From the NCBI GenBank assembly GCA_016806645.1, contig JACSYO010002007.1, positions 220,001 through 284,000 of the forward strand: a DNA stretch of 64,000 nucleotides, in the 5' to 3' direction. Below, piece by piece: positions 11,600 to 22,675 of the stretch. How positions within the stretch are numbered: the first letter of the stretch is position 1; each line of letters begins with the position of its first letter. Made by a program: the position numbers and the translations under genes. The stretch comes from Ophiodon elongatus (Eukaryota > Chordata > Actinopteri > Perciformes > Hexagrammidae). The notes under the pieces were generated by a model, which ran no database searches, was not told where the DNA came from, and was given only the letters and a program-made list of their open reading frames with translations.

Positions 11600-12368
11600 A
11601 CACAAGTACAATAATTCTAAATGAATAATTCTAAAGAAATTATTTTCCTTAATTACAAAATTAATCAAAAGCTTGTGATTTAAGTAAAAGCCTTTCATTA
11701 TAAAAAAAAGAGCAAAATTCTTTATTACAAAATTAAGTAAATTCATGAAATACAATAAAGAAAATTCTAATGAAATAAGTAATTTTATTAATCACAAAAT
11801 TAAGCAAAATCCTTAATTGTAGCATTCTTATGAAATATCCCATATCCTTAATTATTAAAAACAACTAAAATCAATAATTACAATGTTCTAATAGAATAAG
11901 CCAAATCCTTAATTATAAAAGAGTAATCAAAATGCTACAAAAGTACAAAAATAAGCAAAGTTCTTTTGAAATTAGAAAATTCCTTATTTACAAAATGAAG
12001 TAAACCCATAATTACAACATTCTAATTAATAAGCTAAATCCATAATTACTTAATGTAAATTCATGAAGTACTAAATAAGAAAAATTCAAATGAAACGGTT
12101 AAGTTCTCGCTTACAAAATTGAGCGAAAACTCCTTTATTATAATTCTTTTAAAATTCCTGAATTACAAAATGTACAAAGTACAAACATGAGTTCTTATGA
12201 AATAAGCAAAGTCCTTAATTATAAAGATTTGTAAATTCCATAAATACAAAATTAAGTAAATTCATTAAGTATAATAATAACCAAAAATCTAATGAAATAA
12301 GTAATTTCCTTAATTACAGAATTAAGCAAAATGCATATGATTTAAGCAAAATCCTTAATTATAGCAAT
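11600..12368. repeat. AT-rich degenerate satellite, block 2
   Basis: Same repeated phrases as the block at 8.69-9.55 kb (for example TTACAAAATTAAGTAAATTC and ATGAAATAAGTAATTT). It appears split from block 1 by the inverted segment and LINE fragment. Confidence 0.75.
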
Positions 12369-12370
12369 CT

Positions 12371-12725
12371 TGTAACGGGTGTGGTTGGATCCAAGAGCAG
12401 TACGACGGACACCGGGAATCATGGAAGAAGGCTTTATTCATTTGCAGAACACACAATAAAACCAAGACAGTCCGGGGTCAGCTTACGGGGAAAGACCCGC
12501 TCAGGGAAACACCAAGCCGTCAGGGGAAAAGGCAGACAGAGACCGGAGGGAGCTGAGGTTGATCTCGTGGTCGGAGACAGAAGGCTAGGGCGGTTTACCA
12601 GGGAAGAGCGGGAATCAGCAAGCTGTAGTGGCGCCTCCGGGGAGCGAGACTGGGGCTCCGGAGGCTGGAGCTCCATGGAGCGGGACTGGGGCTCGAAAGG
12701 CTGGAGCTTCGGAAAGCGAGACTAA
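12371..12725 (-). mobile_element. LTR-like retroelement fragment
   Basis: A GC-rich block drops abruptly into AT-rich satellite. Its left edge reads TGTAACGGGTGTGG, so on the minus strand it ends in CCCGTTACA, with an AATAAAG polyadenylation-type signal about 75 bp before that end, as expected for the 3' part of an LTR. The other end carries about three copies of a roughly 33-bp motif (GGAGCGAGACTGGGGCTC). I could not find the matching partner LTR. Confidence 0.5.
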
Positions 12726-13139
12726 AAGTATCGTTTTACAGAATGTAGAATATATATGTTAATGTTTCATTTTTATTAAAATTTAATACAGCACATTAAC
12801 ATTGTTCCTGATAGTCTTTAGTTTCTAAGACCCAGGCTCCTTGGATTCTGGTAAACCTGATCTCAAGTCTAGTTTTCAAATGAAACTTTATATTTGTGAG
12901 GTGTTTTTAAAGATTCTCGTCTTCAGCAGGAACCAATGGGCTTGAAGCTGAGAGCCACAGACAGGAAGTCAGACAGTATGAAGAGACCGACACATTGTTG
13001 AGAGTAAGAAAGACCGGCTATAATAATGTAATATAATATTCCAGCCTTCTTGTTTAAAGGGAACATGCGTATAACAGTGAACTGATTGTGGTTGTGTGTT
13101 AGAAATCCATCTGGATGTGAGATGAGCTCCTTGGAGGAG

Positions 13140-13244
13140 CTACTCTGCTCCCCGAGCTCCTTCTTCTTCAGCTGCAGGAACACCCAAGTTATAATTATCC
13201 AGCTCAATGTCCTCCTGTCTGCCCGACGTCTGCCCCCTGGTGGC
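13140..13244 (-). CDS. candidate cytoplasmic-tail exon of SRCR gene A
   Basis: After an acceptor CTCTCCAG, 35 codons including a stop encode an acidic tail containing QEDIELDNYNLGVPAAEEE and ending RGAE. The paralogous exon at 23900-24004 keeps the same length and stop and most residues. A donor-like GTAAGG at 13315 would define a 71-bp intron upstream, a normal size for fish. However, I could not find a membrane-spanning exon that joins to it in phase. A second, longer overlapping frame is also open in both copies, so the coding frame is uncertain. Confidence 0.35.
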   Translation of the reverse strand, partial: ATRGQTSGRQEDIELDNYNLGVPAAEEEGARGAE

Positions 13245-13494
13245 CTGGAGAGACATGACAGCACAGTCCTGTCTTCAGTTCACTAAATACATGGTGACGT
13301 GTGTCAGTACCTTACATTAGAAGTAGAGGGTAGTGTTCACAAACTGCAGAGTCAGCTGCAGGATGACCATTTTGATGATAAGAGGTGTTGGATGTGATCA
13401 AACACATGGACAGTCATCACATCACATAACATCAACATCTTCAGAGATTCCATTGTACCCGGAATCTAGAATCACTTCAACTTTTTCACCTCTA

Positions 13495-13660
13495 ATGAAT
13501 TTCTGCCTTACCTGGTTGAGGGGCTTGTGTGCCCCAGTGACCCTAAAAGCTGCGTTGTTAGGGGCAATAGCTCCTGGTAGGGTATACCAAGGCAACCTGT
13601 TCTCAGGGGAGGGGTCATATCAAGAGTGAGTCACTGACCCATTATGAATTGGCTGGAAAT
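13495..13660 (+). mobile_element. LINE 5' remnant
   Basis: About 165 bp matches the start of the LINE at 24.25 kb (shared tracts such as GGGGCAATAGCTCCTGGTAG). It stops at a junction with sequence that in unit B lies beyond the Ig exon. The remnant marks the left side of a roughly 2.4-kb deletion in unit A. Confidence 0.75.
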
Positions 13661-13930
13661 AGACCTTGAATAAGGATTTGATGCCACAGGTATGAAAGAC
13701 GGACGGACGGACAGGTGTGTCCTGACAGTTGGAGCTCAGCAGTCTATGGAGGGTTTGAGGCTTCCATTAAACAAGCCCACCTCTCTACACTTTAGAATGT
13801 CGTTGTCCTGGATAACTTTACTGTTCAGTCCACTAGAAACCCACTGACCATTACTGTGACAGAGGAAGAAACACACTGGAAACATTAATGTCAGAAATTA
13901 TATCATAGATGATGACACTGATGGGCTTAC

Positions 13931-14215
13931 CTGAGCAAGTGAGACCAAGGATGGAGGAAGAGTAACGTGATGTTAAACACTCCCTCAGAGCTGATCCAGA
14001 CAGAACACAGTGAGAGTCGATCCACCACACAGATCTCTATGGAAACTCCTCTCTCTTTCTTATAGAAACAGCAGAGCCGCAGTCCAGCTGTCGACAGAAA
14101 ACAGCTGCTTCCTTCAGGGTCCTGTCAATGACATCTACTGGTCTCCAGTCTCCTCGAAGTTTCACCTCCAGTGTTCCTGCACAGCGACTGTCTCCTCCCA
14201 CCAACCTGACAGGTT
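13931..14215 (-). pseudogene. fifth SRCR exon of gene A with in-frame TAG
   Basis: Length (285 nt), acceptor (CTGTTCAG) and donor (GTAAGC) match the other type A exons. At 14039-14037 the codon after ..REEFP is TAG, where paralogues read ESSERSVW or similar. The downstream codons still spell SVWWIDSHC and SGSALRECL, so the break is a point change rather than a frameshift. Confidence 0.85.
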
Positions 14216-15836
14216 CTGAACAGAAACAAGAGATTCGTCAGTAAAAGAACAAAGTGAGTTTCAGTAGAACAGAAATGAACCAGATCAAAGCTGCAGCTCC
14301 TCTTCTACCTGAGCAGGTGAGTCCAACAGCTTTGCCAGGTGAGCAGGTGTTTCTATATGAGCCTGAGCTTCTACAGTCCAGGAGAGCAGACTCATGGCCT
14401 CCACACTGGAACTCTTTGGTCCACATTGGAGCCTCCACTTCTCCATTGAGCACACCCTGGAGGACTGAAGGAGTCCCACATCCAAGCTCCCTACAGACCA
14501 TCTTTGCATCTTGCTGGTCAAAGTCATTTTCACACACTGAGGACCACCACTGGTTAGACTGGTTAGACTTCACCTCCAGTCTGCCTGAGCAAAGACTATT
14601 CCCATTCAGCAGCCTGACAGAGTCTGGAGAGATGACAGAAGATGAAAGACAGAGATAAAAGACACCAGACACTAAATAACATGCTGTCTTATATGTCTCA
14701 GAAGATTTGTGACCAAGAATATTAATCTGTTTAGAAAATAATCCCTAAAATCTATAGAGATGGGGGCTGGACTCCTTAAGAAGTATGCCAGGGTGAAGGA
14801 TGGGGTGGAGATACTGATGAGCCCCTGACTGAGTTGAGCTGCTAAAAGTTGTGGCCAGTAGGTCATTGGTGCCTGTTATGGTGGAAACCAAAGAACCTGC
14901 TGGTGTAAACCAGTGATTAAGAAAGCTGTAAAGCTGAAGGAGGAGTCCTTTCAGGCTGGTTGGTGGTTGGACCAGAGGACTCCTGAAGCAGCAGACATGT
15001 AGGTTTCATATATAAAGATATCTTGGTGCATTCAGCACCTGATTTACTGAAGCAGCAGCTCATCAGACAAGTCTGCTGCCATTCTAGCTGGTGCATGTGT
15101 GTGTCAACCTGGATATATTACTGTCATAGATGATGTCACTGATGGGCTTACCTGAGCAGATGAGATCCAGGGTGTAGGAAAAGTGATCTGATGTAACACA
15201 CTCCCTCAGAGCAGATCCAGACTGAACACAGGCATAGTTGGTCTTCCACACAGATCTGAATGAGGACTCCACTCTCCGTCCTACAGAAACAGCCGAACCA
15301 CAGTCCAGCTCTCTACAGACAACAGCTGCTTTCTTCAGGGTCCAGTCAAAGATAAATACTGGTCTCCAGTCTCCTAGATGTTTCACCACCAGTGTTCCTG
15401 CACAGCGACTGTCTCCTCCCACCAACCTGACAGGTTCTGAACAGACACAAGAGAGTCGTCAGAAAAAGAACAAAGTGAGTTTCAGTAGAACAGAAATTAA
15501 TCCAATCAAAGCTGCAGCTCCTCTTCTACCTGAGCAGGTGAGTCCAACAGCTTTTCCAGGTGAGCAGGTGTTTCTATATGAGCCTGAGCTTCTACAGTCC
15601 AGGAGAGCAGACTCATGGCCTCCACACTGGAACTCTTTGGTCCACATTGGAGCCTCCACTTCTCCATAAAGCGCCCCCTGGAGGACTGAAGGAGCCCCAC
15701 ATCCAAGCTCCCTACAGACCACCTTTGCATCTTGCTGGTCAAAGTCATCTTCACACACTGAGGACCACCACTGGTTAGACTTCACCTCCAGTCTGCCTGA
15801 GCACAGACTAGTCCCATTCAGCAGCCTAACAGAGTC

Positions 15837-15838
<2 letters not shown>

Positions 15839-15890
<52 letters not shown>
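15839..15890. repeat. (GA)n microsatellite next to an SRCR acceptor
   Basis: A pure GA run on the plus strand is CT on the minus strand. It has expanded into the polypyrimidine tract directly before the CCAG acceptor of the first type B exon of gene A. The matching introns in the other copies lack it. Confidence 0.9.
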
Positions 15891-15893
<3 letters not shown>

Positions 15894-16829
15894 ACATTCT
15901 GTCTTATGTTTCTTCGAAGGTCTGTGACCCAGAATATAAATCTGTTTCGAAAGTTATCCCTAAAATCTAAAGAGATGGGGGCTGGACTCTGTCCTTAAGG
16001 AGGATCCCAGGGTGAAAGACGGTGTGGAGATACTGACGAGCCCTCGGCTGAGCTGAGCTACTCACAGTTGTGGCCAGTAGGTGATTGGTGCCTGTTATGG
16101 TGGAAACCAAAGAACCTGCTGGTGGAAACCAGTGATTAAGAAAGCTGTAAAGCTGAAGGAGGAGTCCTTTCAGGCTGGTTAGTGGTTGGACCAGAGGACT
16201 CCTGAAGCAGCAGACATGTAGGTTTCATATATAAAGATATCTTGGTGCATTCAGCACCTGATTTACTGAAGCAGCAGCTCATCAGTCAAGTCTGCTGCCA
16301 TTCTTGCTGGTGCATGTGTGTCAACCTGGATACATTACTGTCATAGATGATGTCACTGATGGGCTTACCTGAGCAGATGATATCCAGGAAGGAGGAGGAG
16401 GAATGTGATGTTAAACACTCCTTCAGAGCAGATCCAGATTGAACACAGTGTGAGTCCATCAGCCACACAGATCTTTTTGAGGACTCCTCTCTCCATACTA
16501 AAGAAACAGCAGAGCCACAGTTCAGCTCTCTACAGACATCAGCTGTTTCCTTCAGGGTCCAGTAAAAGCCTTCTACTGGCTTCCAGTCTCCTTGATGTTT
16601 CACCTTCAGGGTTCCTGCACAGCGACTGTCTCCTCCCACCAACCTGACAGGTTCTGAACAGAAACAAGAGAGTTGTCAGCAAAGAAATTGTTTGAATTCA
16701 GAAAATATCAAACTAAAACTTGACTGCTGATTCTGCTTCATTGAATCTTTATTTCTCTTTTATTTCTCTATTTACCTGTTGATGTGTGATTTCCTTCAGC
16801 CTGGCGTCCTGGAGAAATAGACACACATT

Positions 16830-19660
16830 AGTTTTTTTTGTCACAAATTCCACTACGATTTAGATTATTTTGATCCTGCCTTCCTGTCATTTCAGGTCTT
16901 GCCACTCACAACATGTAATCACTAATTTCCCTTACCTGGTCTTCCACGCCCATCTCACCTACAATCCATTCTCTCATCAGTCCATTACTAATTATATCCG
17001 TCCACTTGGACTTTATCCTTGCCAGATTGTCTTGTTTGTTACTGCCAAGCTCTCCAGCGTTACTCTAGTTTCTGTCTGATCTGCCTGTTCCGACCCTGCC
17101 TGCCCGGTTTATGTCTGCCCCTTTTTGGATTTGTTTGCCTCCGTAACTGATATCCCGGGCTTTTTTACCCTTCCTGAATAAGATGTAAACTGAACTATCC
17201 TTGTAATTTCGTCTCTTTGCCGTGCTTTTTGGTTCAAGTTTGCACATACTCGTAAACCTTACAGTACAATCTGGCCAATATGAACCCAGACAACTCTGCA
17301 CGTCCAGAGACAGAGCCTCCAACTCAAGCCAGCATGTTACAATGCCATGAGCAGCGGTTTACCTTCATAGCAAAGGCTATGCAGGTGATGGTCGTCCATC
17401 ACAAGCACATCATGGAGTCTCTCATTGATCCTCCGCTGAAGGTCTCCACTATGGCTTGGGGTCCAGATACCACCATTGCTCCCAGCCCTCCATTTCACAC
17501 TCCTTCAGCATTGGATGCACGCTTACCACCTCCAGAACGTCATTCTGGTGCCCCTGGTTCCTCTCAGTCATTCCCGGTGAAGTGTTCCCTCGCCTTTGAG
17601 CTTCAGTATATTGTCTCTCTACTCATGGGCAGAGCTAAGGACTGGAGAACCGCCGAGTGGGAAAAGCAGTCTTCAATTTGCTCTTCAGTCCAGCTGTTTT
17701 CCGATGAACTGCTTAAAGTTGTTGATTACGCCACACCTGGAAGAGAGGTTGCTCGAGGCTTGTTTGACCTGAGGCAGGGAGAGAGATCCATGTCTGATTA
17801 GTCTATTGAGTTCTGCACCATCGCAGCCGAAAGCAACTGGAACGCCTCCTCACTCCTCGTCCGTCTGGGGTAACGGAGAGGTGCTTTTCCACCGCTACGC
17901 AAGTGCCGCTACGCAAGTGCCGCTACGCAAGTGCCGCTACGCAAGTGCCGCTACGCAAGTGCCGCTATGCAAGTGCCGCTACGCCAAGTCCCGCTATGCA
18001 AGTGCTGCTCCGCGGGCCATCCTATCCTTGGGGGTTTCTTTCAGAACTGGCCTCTGGCGATCCTGCCAGCTCTTCTGATTCAGTGCAGCTGGGGTGGAGC
18101 CAGCTCTCCCCAGCAGAACGACAGCGTAGTAAAACCTGCAGGAAAACTGATGCTTTTACTGTGGTCAGAATGGCCATTTTTTAACTTCTTGTCCAGAGAT
18201 GGCTCACCAGTCATCCAGAGAGCACTTGTGAGCCAGACCATGAACTTAGAAATGCCCTCTCTGCCTTTGATTGGTGCTCAGCTTTTTTGCTCAGGGAATA
18301 ATCACACTGGCTCAATCCTCATTGACTCTGGTGCAGATGATAACCTTTTGGACATGACTCTTGCCTCTCAGCTTGGGATCGGTCAGGTGGATCGAGAGAA
18401 GCCCACTCACACCACAGCTTTAGATGGCCGTCTCCTCTGCAGGGTGATACAGCAATCCACTCTGCTTTCAATGGCACTTCGTTGCCGCCACATTGCCCGT
18501 ACAACTGTACTGTTGACTTCCTCCCGGGTACATCTCCTCCTAGAGGTCGACTTTTTTTCCCTATCTGCTCCTGAGACGAAAAGTATGTAGAAATATATTG
18601 ATGACTCCTTGGCTGCTGGTATCATTAGACCATCTTCATCTCCTGATGTAGAGTTTTTCTTTGTCAGTCAGAAGGACAAATCCCTGCGCCCCTTGCATTG
18701 ACTACAGACGACTCAATAACATCACTGTAAAGAACAATTACCCTCTTCCACTAATTTCCTCTGCTTTTGAGTTGCTACAAGATGCTACCATTTTTGTCAA
18801 ACTCAATCTCTGCAATGTTTACCATTTGGTGAGAGGGGGACGAGTGGAAAGCTGCCTTTAATACTCCTAGTGGAGCATTTAGTTATGCCATTTGGTCTCA
18901 CCAACGCCCCTGCTGTCCTCCAAGGGTTAGTCAATGATGATCTCCGGGATCTACTCAATGTCTGTGTTTTTGTGTATCTGGATGACATTCTAATTTTTTC
19001 AAAGTCTAAACAGGAGCATGTGCTACACGTACGTCAAGTCTTCTAAAGGCTTTTTGAGAACCACCTCTTCGTAACGGCTGAAAAGTGCGAATTCCACACC
19101 TCGGAGGTATCCTTCCTGGGCTTTGTCATCAATGCTGTTAATATCCAGATGGACCTGCTAAGACCAAAGCAGGTGCTGACTGGCCTCCTCCTTCCACACT
19201 CGAGGAACTTCAATGCTTTCTAGGCTTCGTAAACTTCTATCGGCGGTTCATACGTAACTGCAGTTCGGTGGCTGCTCACCTCACCGCCCTCACCTCCCAG
19301 CAGTTCCGGTGGTCCTCTGTGGCGGAATGGTCCTTTGGTGAGTTAAAGTCACGGTTCACATTTGCTCCCATTCTCATATTCCCAGATCCTGCCTGCCAGT
19401 TTATTGTGGAGGTGAACACCTCGGACACTGGTGTGGGGGCTGTTCTTTTTCAGCAGTTGGATGAGGATCAAAAGGTTCACCCATGTGCCTTCTTCTCCCA
19501 GAAGCTGTCTCCAACCGAGAGGAATTATGACATTGGGAACCAGGAATTGTTGGCGGTCAAACTTGCACTGGAGGAGTAGCAGCCGTTTGCGGTCTGGACA
19601 GATCGCAAAAATCTGGAATACATCCGTTCAGCCAAGCACCTGATTTCTCGTCAAGCTAGG
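16830..19660 (+). mobile_element. Ty3/Gypsy LTR retrotransposon remnant, copy A
   Basis: An LTR/leader-like segment (about 16.83-17.28 kb) precedes a gag-like frame (17280-17801; GRAKDWRTAEW and PGREVARGLFDLRQG), an aspartic protease region with IDSGADDN (about 18.30-18.55 kb), reverse transcriptase pieces (CIDYRRLNN; FGLTNAPAVLQ; VYLDDILIFS) and an RNase H-like segment (QKLSPTERNYDIGNQELLA). Stops and frameshifts interrupt it, and it ends in a GT repeat before any integrase. It lies in intron 1 of SRCR gene A, antisense to the gene, and at the same place in gene B. Confidence 0.9.
17893..17990. repeat. 14-bp minisatellite inside the Gypsy element
   Basis: About seven copies of GCTACGCAAGTGCC lie between the gag-like and protease regions. 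Copy B (about 32557-32585) has only two degenerate units, so the array expanded in A or contracted in B. Confidence 0.9.

Positions 19661-19662
<2 letters not shown>

Positions 19663-19724
<62 letters not shown>
19663..19724. repeat. (GT)n microsatellite
   Basis: A pure GT run truncates the Gypsy copy A on its right side. A GT run also lies just upstream of the corresponding signal exon of gene B (34165-34216). Confidence 0.95.
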
Positions 19725-19726
<2 letters not shown>

Positions 19727-19786
19727 TCTCTGATTTAAAGATCCAATATTTGATCGAAGCACCCCATCTCTAAAGCAGAGTCCTAC

Positions 19787-19829
19787 CTGAGCTCCACAGC
19801 AACAGCAGCAGCATCAACAGGTGATCCAT
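19787..19829 (-). CDS. signal-peptide exon of SRCR gene A
   Basis: The ATG at 19829 opens MDHLLMLLLLLWSS, a short hydrophobic secretion signal, and the exon ends in phase 1 at TCAG|GTAGGA. The same 43-nt exon is at 34321-34279 and 39918-39876. Signal cleavage would fall around the linker exon (SG.QAEGNHTST). The match across three copies supports the start codon. Confidence 0.85.
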
Positions 19830-19960
19830 GATGTCCAGGTAGACGTCTCTCTGCCCGTCTGTCTCTCTGGCTGTCAGTCTCTCTGCTCTGATAATCTTGT
19901 GTGCTGTCCTCAGTGTATATCTGCATAAAGGACGAGGTGGAGTTTTACTGATAGTTGTCT
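19830..19960 (-). promoter_or_regulatory. conserved 5' flank/promoter of SRCR gene A
   Basis: Upstream of the signal exon, all three copies conserve a block including GCAGATATACACTGAGGACA on the minus strand (19905-19924), about 80-95 bp before the ATG. ATATAC could act as a weak TATA-like element. Its conservation with each signal exon suggests a core promoter, but no transcription start is visible. Confidence 0.45.
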
Positions 19961-20159
19961 TTAGTTTTTCAGATCATATTTAAACTGATTATATCTAATT
20001 TCACCAGAAGCTGCCGACTGATTGCAGATTACAGGAGTGTTTCCATGACAACCAGAGATGTTCCTATCAGATGAATAGGATGAATGAATGCTGTCAGTGT
20101 CTTCTTGACAAAGTCAGAATCCCTGCAAATCAGCCGGCCCAGACTCTGTCTCTCCCTCC

Positions 20160-20585
20160 ACTTGAAGCATTGTGCTGACTAGCTGTCTCCGGTGTTCACA
20201 GACAACTTCAACTCCTCCCTAGAGACATGTCACGTTCCAGCCTGCTTCAAGGTCTCCACCATCATCCCCGTCCCCAAAAAACCAAGGATCACATGACTTA
20301 ATGACTACAAGCCTGTGGCCCTGAACTCTGTGGTCATGAAGTCTTCTGAGCGCCTCGTCCTGTCCCACCTTAAAACCCTCACCGACCCACTCCTGGACCC
20401 CCTGCAGTTCGCCTACAGAGAAAACAGGTCCGTAGATGACGCAGTCAACATGGCCCTCCACTTCATCCTCCAGTATCTGGACTCATCCCAGGGTGATGCC
20501 CCGTTATTATTAATATATGTTAATAATCGTATTGATATTAATAATCGTATTAATTTGGCCAATAAACGATTCTGATTCTTCTTAT
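20160..20585 (+). mobile_element. L2-like LINE fragment, copy A
   Basis: The plus strand reads reverse transcriptase segments ALNSVVMKSSERLVLSHLK and DPLQFAYRENRSVDDAVNM, then jumps through a 65-bp AT-rich patch to the LINE 3' end (CAATAAACGATTCTGATTC). It is an internally deleted version of the copy at 34655-35890. Confidence 0.85.
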
Positions 20586-21046
20586 TTCTGATAGATGTGT
20601 TAACATCAGCAGTTACACCTACTTACTACTACTACTATAACTACTGCAGTCTGTGTGTAATGGTTTGCTTTCTCTCACTGTAACTGATTGTCTCACTCAC
20701 TTCACTGGCATCATGTTTCTGTGTTCTTTGACTTTCATTAGTCCTTCAGAAAGCTTTCAGTCACGCATGTAACGCATTAATTCAATGGGGAGACAACGTA
20801 ACACCCCCTCCCACGAGGCCTCACAGGTCGATAACGGGCTCTGCTTCACCCTTAGGGTCCTTTAAGGTGCCGTTCACCGACCAACCAACAGGGGGAGACC
20901 TGTTCTCAGACAAAAGCAAGCAGTGATTCAGATAAATCAACATCCTGAGCCTGAGAACGCCAACTTCAACCCATCTGGATAACTCTGAGCCAGATCATCA
21001 GACGCAGACTCAGATATGGGGACATCCACACCTTCAGGGGCAGGAT

Positions 21047-21209
21047 AGGTACGTGCATGAAGTACAATTCATCTGCCATACTTCACGTTGTATAATGAAC
21101 AGTTCCAGTTTCGGGGTATTGCCTCATGTTTCTGCTCACAGCACTGGTCTGTATTACAATACTTATTAATAATAGTAATGAATGATGAATTGTACTTCAT
21201 GCACGGACC
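21047..21209. mobile_element. small inverted-repeat element, copy A
   Basis: The 22-bp arms at 21052-21073 and 21184-21205 (CGTGCATGAAGTACAATTC..) are perfect inverted repeats about 110 bp apart. The flanking bases are AGGATA on the left and AGGATC on the right, which could be a target-site duplication. The size and structure suggest a MITE. The unit B copy is at 36479-36638. Confidence 0.6.
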
Positions 21210-21357
21210 AGGATCAACTTTACCTCCAGCTGTGTGATGAAATCCACCCATCCACAGGAAACACAAGGACGAAACCAGTAATCACTTTGTTCTACAAATA
21301 AACCAATTCAGTACCTCTCACCACTGCACTCACTTCACAGGCAGACTGGGCACTAAA

Positions 21358-21765
21358 TCCTACATCCTTACTCCATCCTTACACCCTTACAGCCTTACGT
21401 GCTTACATCCTTACATCCTGACATCCTTACATCCTTACACCCTTACAGCCTTACACCCTTACAGCCTTACACGCTTACATCCTTACATCCTTACAGCCTC
21501 ACATCTTTACAACCTTACACCCTTAAATCCTTACGTCCTATCAACCTTACATCCTTATGTCCTTACACCCTTACATCCTTAAACCTTTACACCCTTATAC
21601 CCTTTTTCCTAACATCCTTACACCGTTATACCCTTACATCCTTACATCCTTATGCCCTTATACCCTTACATCCTTACACCCTCACACCCTTACACACTTA
21701 TACCCTTACAGCCTTACACCCTTACATCCTTACGTCCTTACATCCTCACATCCTTACCGCTCAAC
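21358..21765. repeat. 8-bp minisatellite (CCTTACAN)n, copy A
   Basis: About 50 units of CCTTACAN run almost continuously. The corresponding array in unit B (36787-36903) is about 117 bp, so copy number has changed since duplication. Translated 'SLHPYTLT' frames are artefacts. Confidence 0.95.
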
Positions 21766-22640
21766 CAGAACCCGTTCTCTCTAAAGTCAACATGAGGTCC
21801 GGTTGTGCTTCAGATACGTTCCTCTGGCACCAACTCAAACCCTCACAGAACCTTTCACCTTCTCCTAACCGAGCCCATGTTCCACAGACAGTGAGGAGCA
21901 TGCGCCCTGAGGAGTTTGGCCCACACGTCTTCTGACCCACGCAAAGCGGCAGCGACGCACTCAAACGCACCGAAATCAGACTCCCGAAACATGGGGACCT
22001 CATAAATATCCTACTGACGTCAGACGCGGTGGTAGAACCCGACGTTAACTGTGTCCCCGCAGAGGTGAGACCAGAACCCGAATGCTCACACATCTGGAAA
22101 GCTGGCTCGGTCTCCAACATTTCACAACTCTTAACTCCTTCCCTCGTGGACTTGTCCCCACCCAGGATCCCTCTGAGAACAACAATAAAGAGGAAGGGCT
22201 GATGAGGAACTCACCTGTCTAGTCCAAGCGAGCGGTGGAATATGAGTCTTCATAAAGACATAAAGCCACACAAGGAAAACGCATGCACATCAATCAGCTC
22301 TTTCGATCCCAGACCAGCCCCCACATTGATCTGTTCCCTGACTAAAGTCCAGGGGATGAGGGGGGACGAGGCGGGGGTAGGGGTAACAGTGTAAATAAGG
22401 AGTTAAAGAGGTCATATTATTTTATTGTATAATAATTAATGATGCATTAAAGAGGTCATATTATGTTTTTCTGCTTCATTCCTTTTTTGTACGTGTAAAC
22501 TCTTCTCCTGAACTTCCTGACTGTCACCAAGTTACACATTTGTATTTTACCTGCCATATTATATTGGGTTATATTATATTACATTATATTGAATGATAAT
22601 ATATTATATTATATTGGATCATATTATATAGGATTATATT
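21766..22640. other. conserved inter-unit spacer A
   Basis: This segment is shared with 36904-37780 in unit B. Both copies have moderately open plus-strand stretches (for example EVRPEPEC and IWKAGS after an AG at about 22061 and 37200), which might be remnants of exons of the PHD-finger gene downstream. I cannot identify them and the frames are not clearly conserved. Confidence 0.4.
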
Positions 22641-22675
22641 TATTATATTACTCTGTGTATCGGTCTAGACCTCAG

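Larger units (their letters stand above)
13931..19829 (-). pseudogene. SRCR receptor gene A (five SRCR exons, premature stop)
   Basis: The exon series on the minus strand, all phase 1, is: signal peptide 19829-19787; linker 16808-16776; SRCR type A 16653-16369; type B 15835-15530; type A 15436-15152; type B 14623-14309; type A 14215-13931. Type A domains start VRLVGGDSRCAGTL and hold six cysteines. Type B domains start SVRLLNG..LCSGRLEV and carry WWSSVC and CRELGCG. One exon per domain fits group B SRCR proteins (CD5L, CD163, DMBT1 relatives), which bind microbial or endogenous ligands outside the cell. The first four SRCR exons are open with good splice sites, but the fifth has an in-frame TAG, giving about 481 residues, and the Ig exon is deleted. 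It may be a pseudogene or encode a shortened secreted protein. Confidence 0.8.

Noticed and set aside
13316..13380. Possible transmembrane segment MVILQLTLQFVNTTLYF
   Set aside because: An in-frame stop precedes the donor, and the frame is shifted by an 8-bp difference in unit B.
14238..14308. Hydrophobic C-terminus after type B SRCR domains (ALIWFISVLLKLTLFF)
   Set aside because: It looks like a membrane anchor, but it is read-through past a good donor (CAG|GTAGAA) and recurs after every type B exon.
14254..14658. Long plus-strand frames over SRCR exons (also 15238-15669, 27479-27782)
   Set aside because: Antisense shadows; the minus strand has conserved cysteine patterns and splice sites.
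21399..21935. 178-codon 'TLTSLHPYSLT' frame
   Set aside because: Mostly the 8-bp minisatellite; the non-repeat end is not conserved as a frame in unit B.
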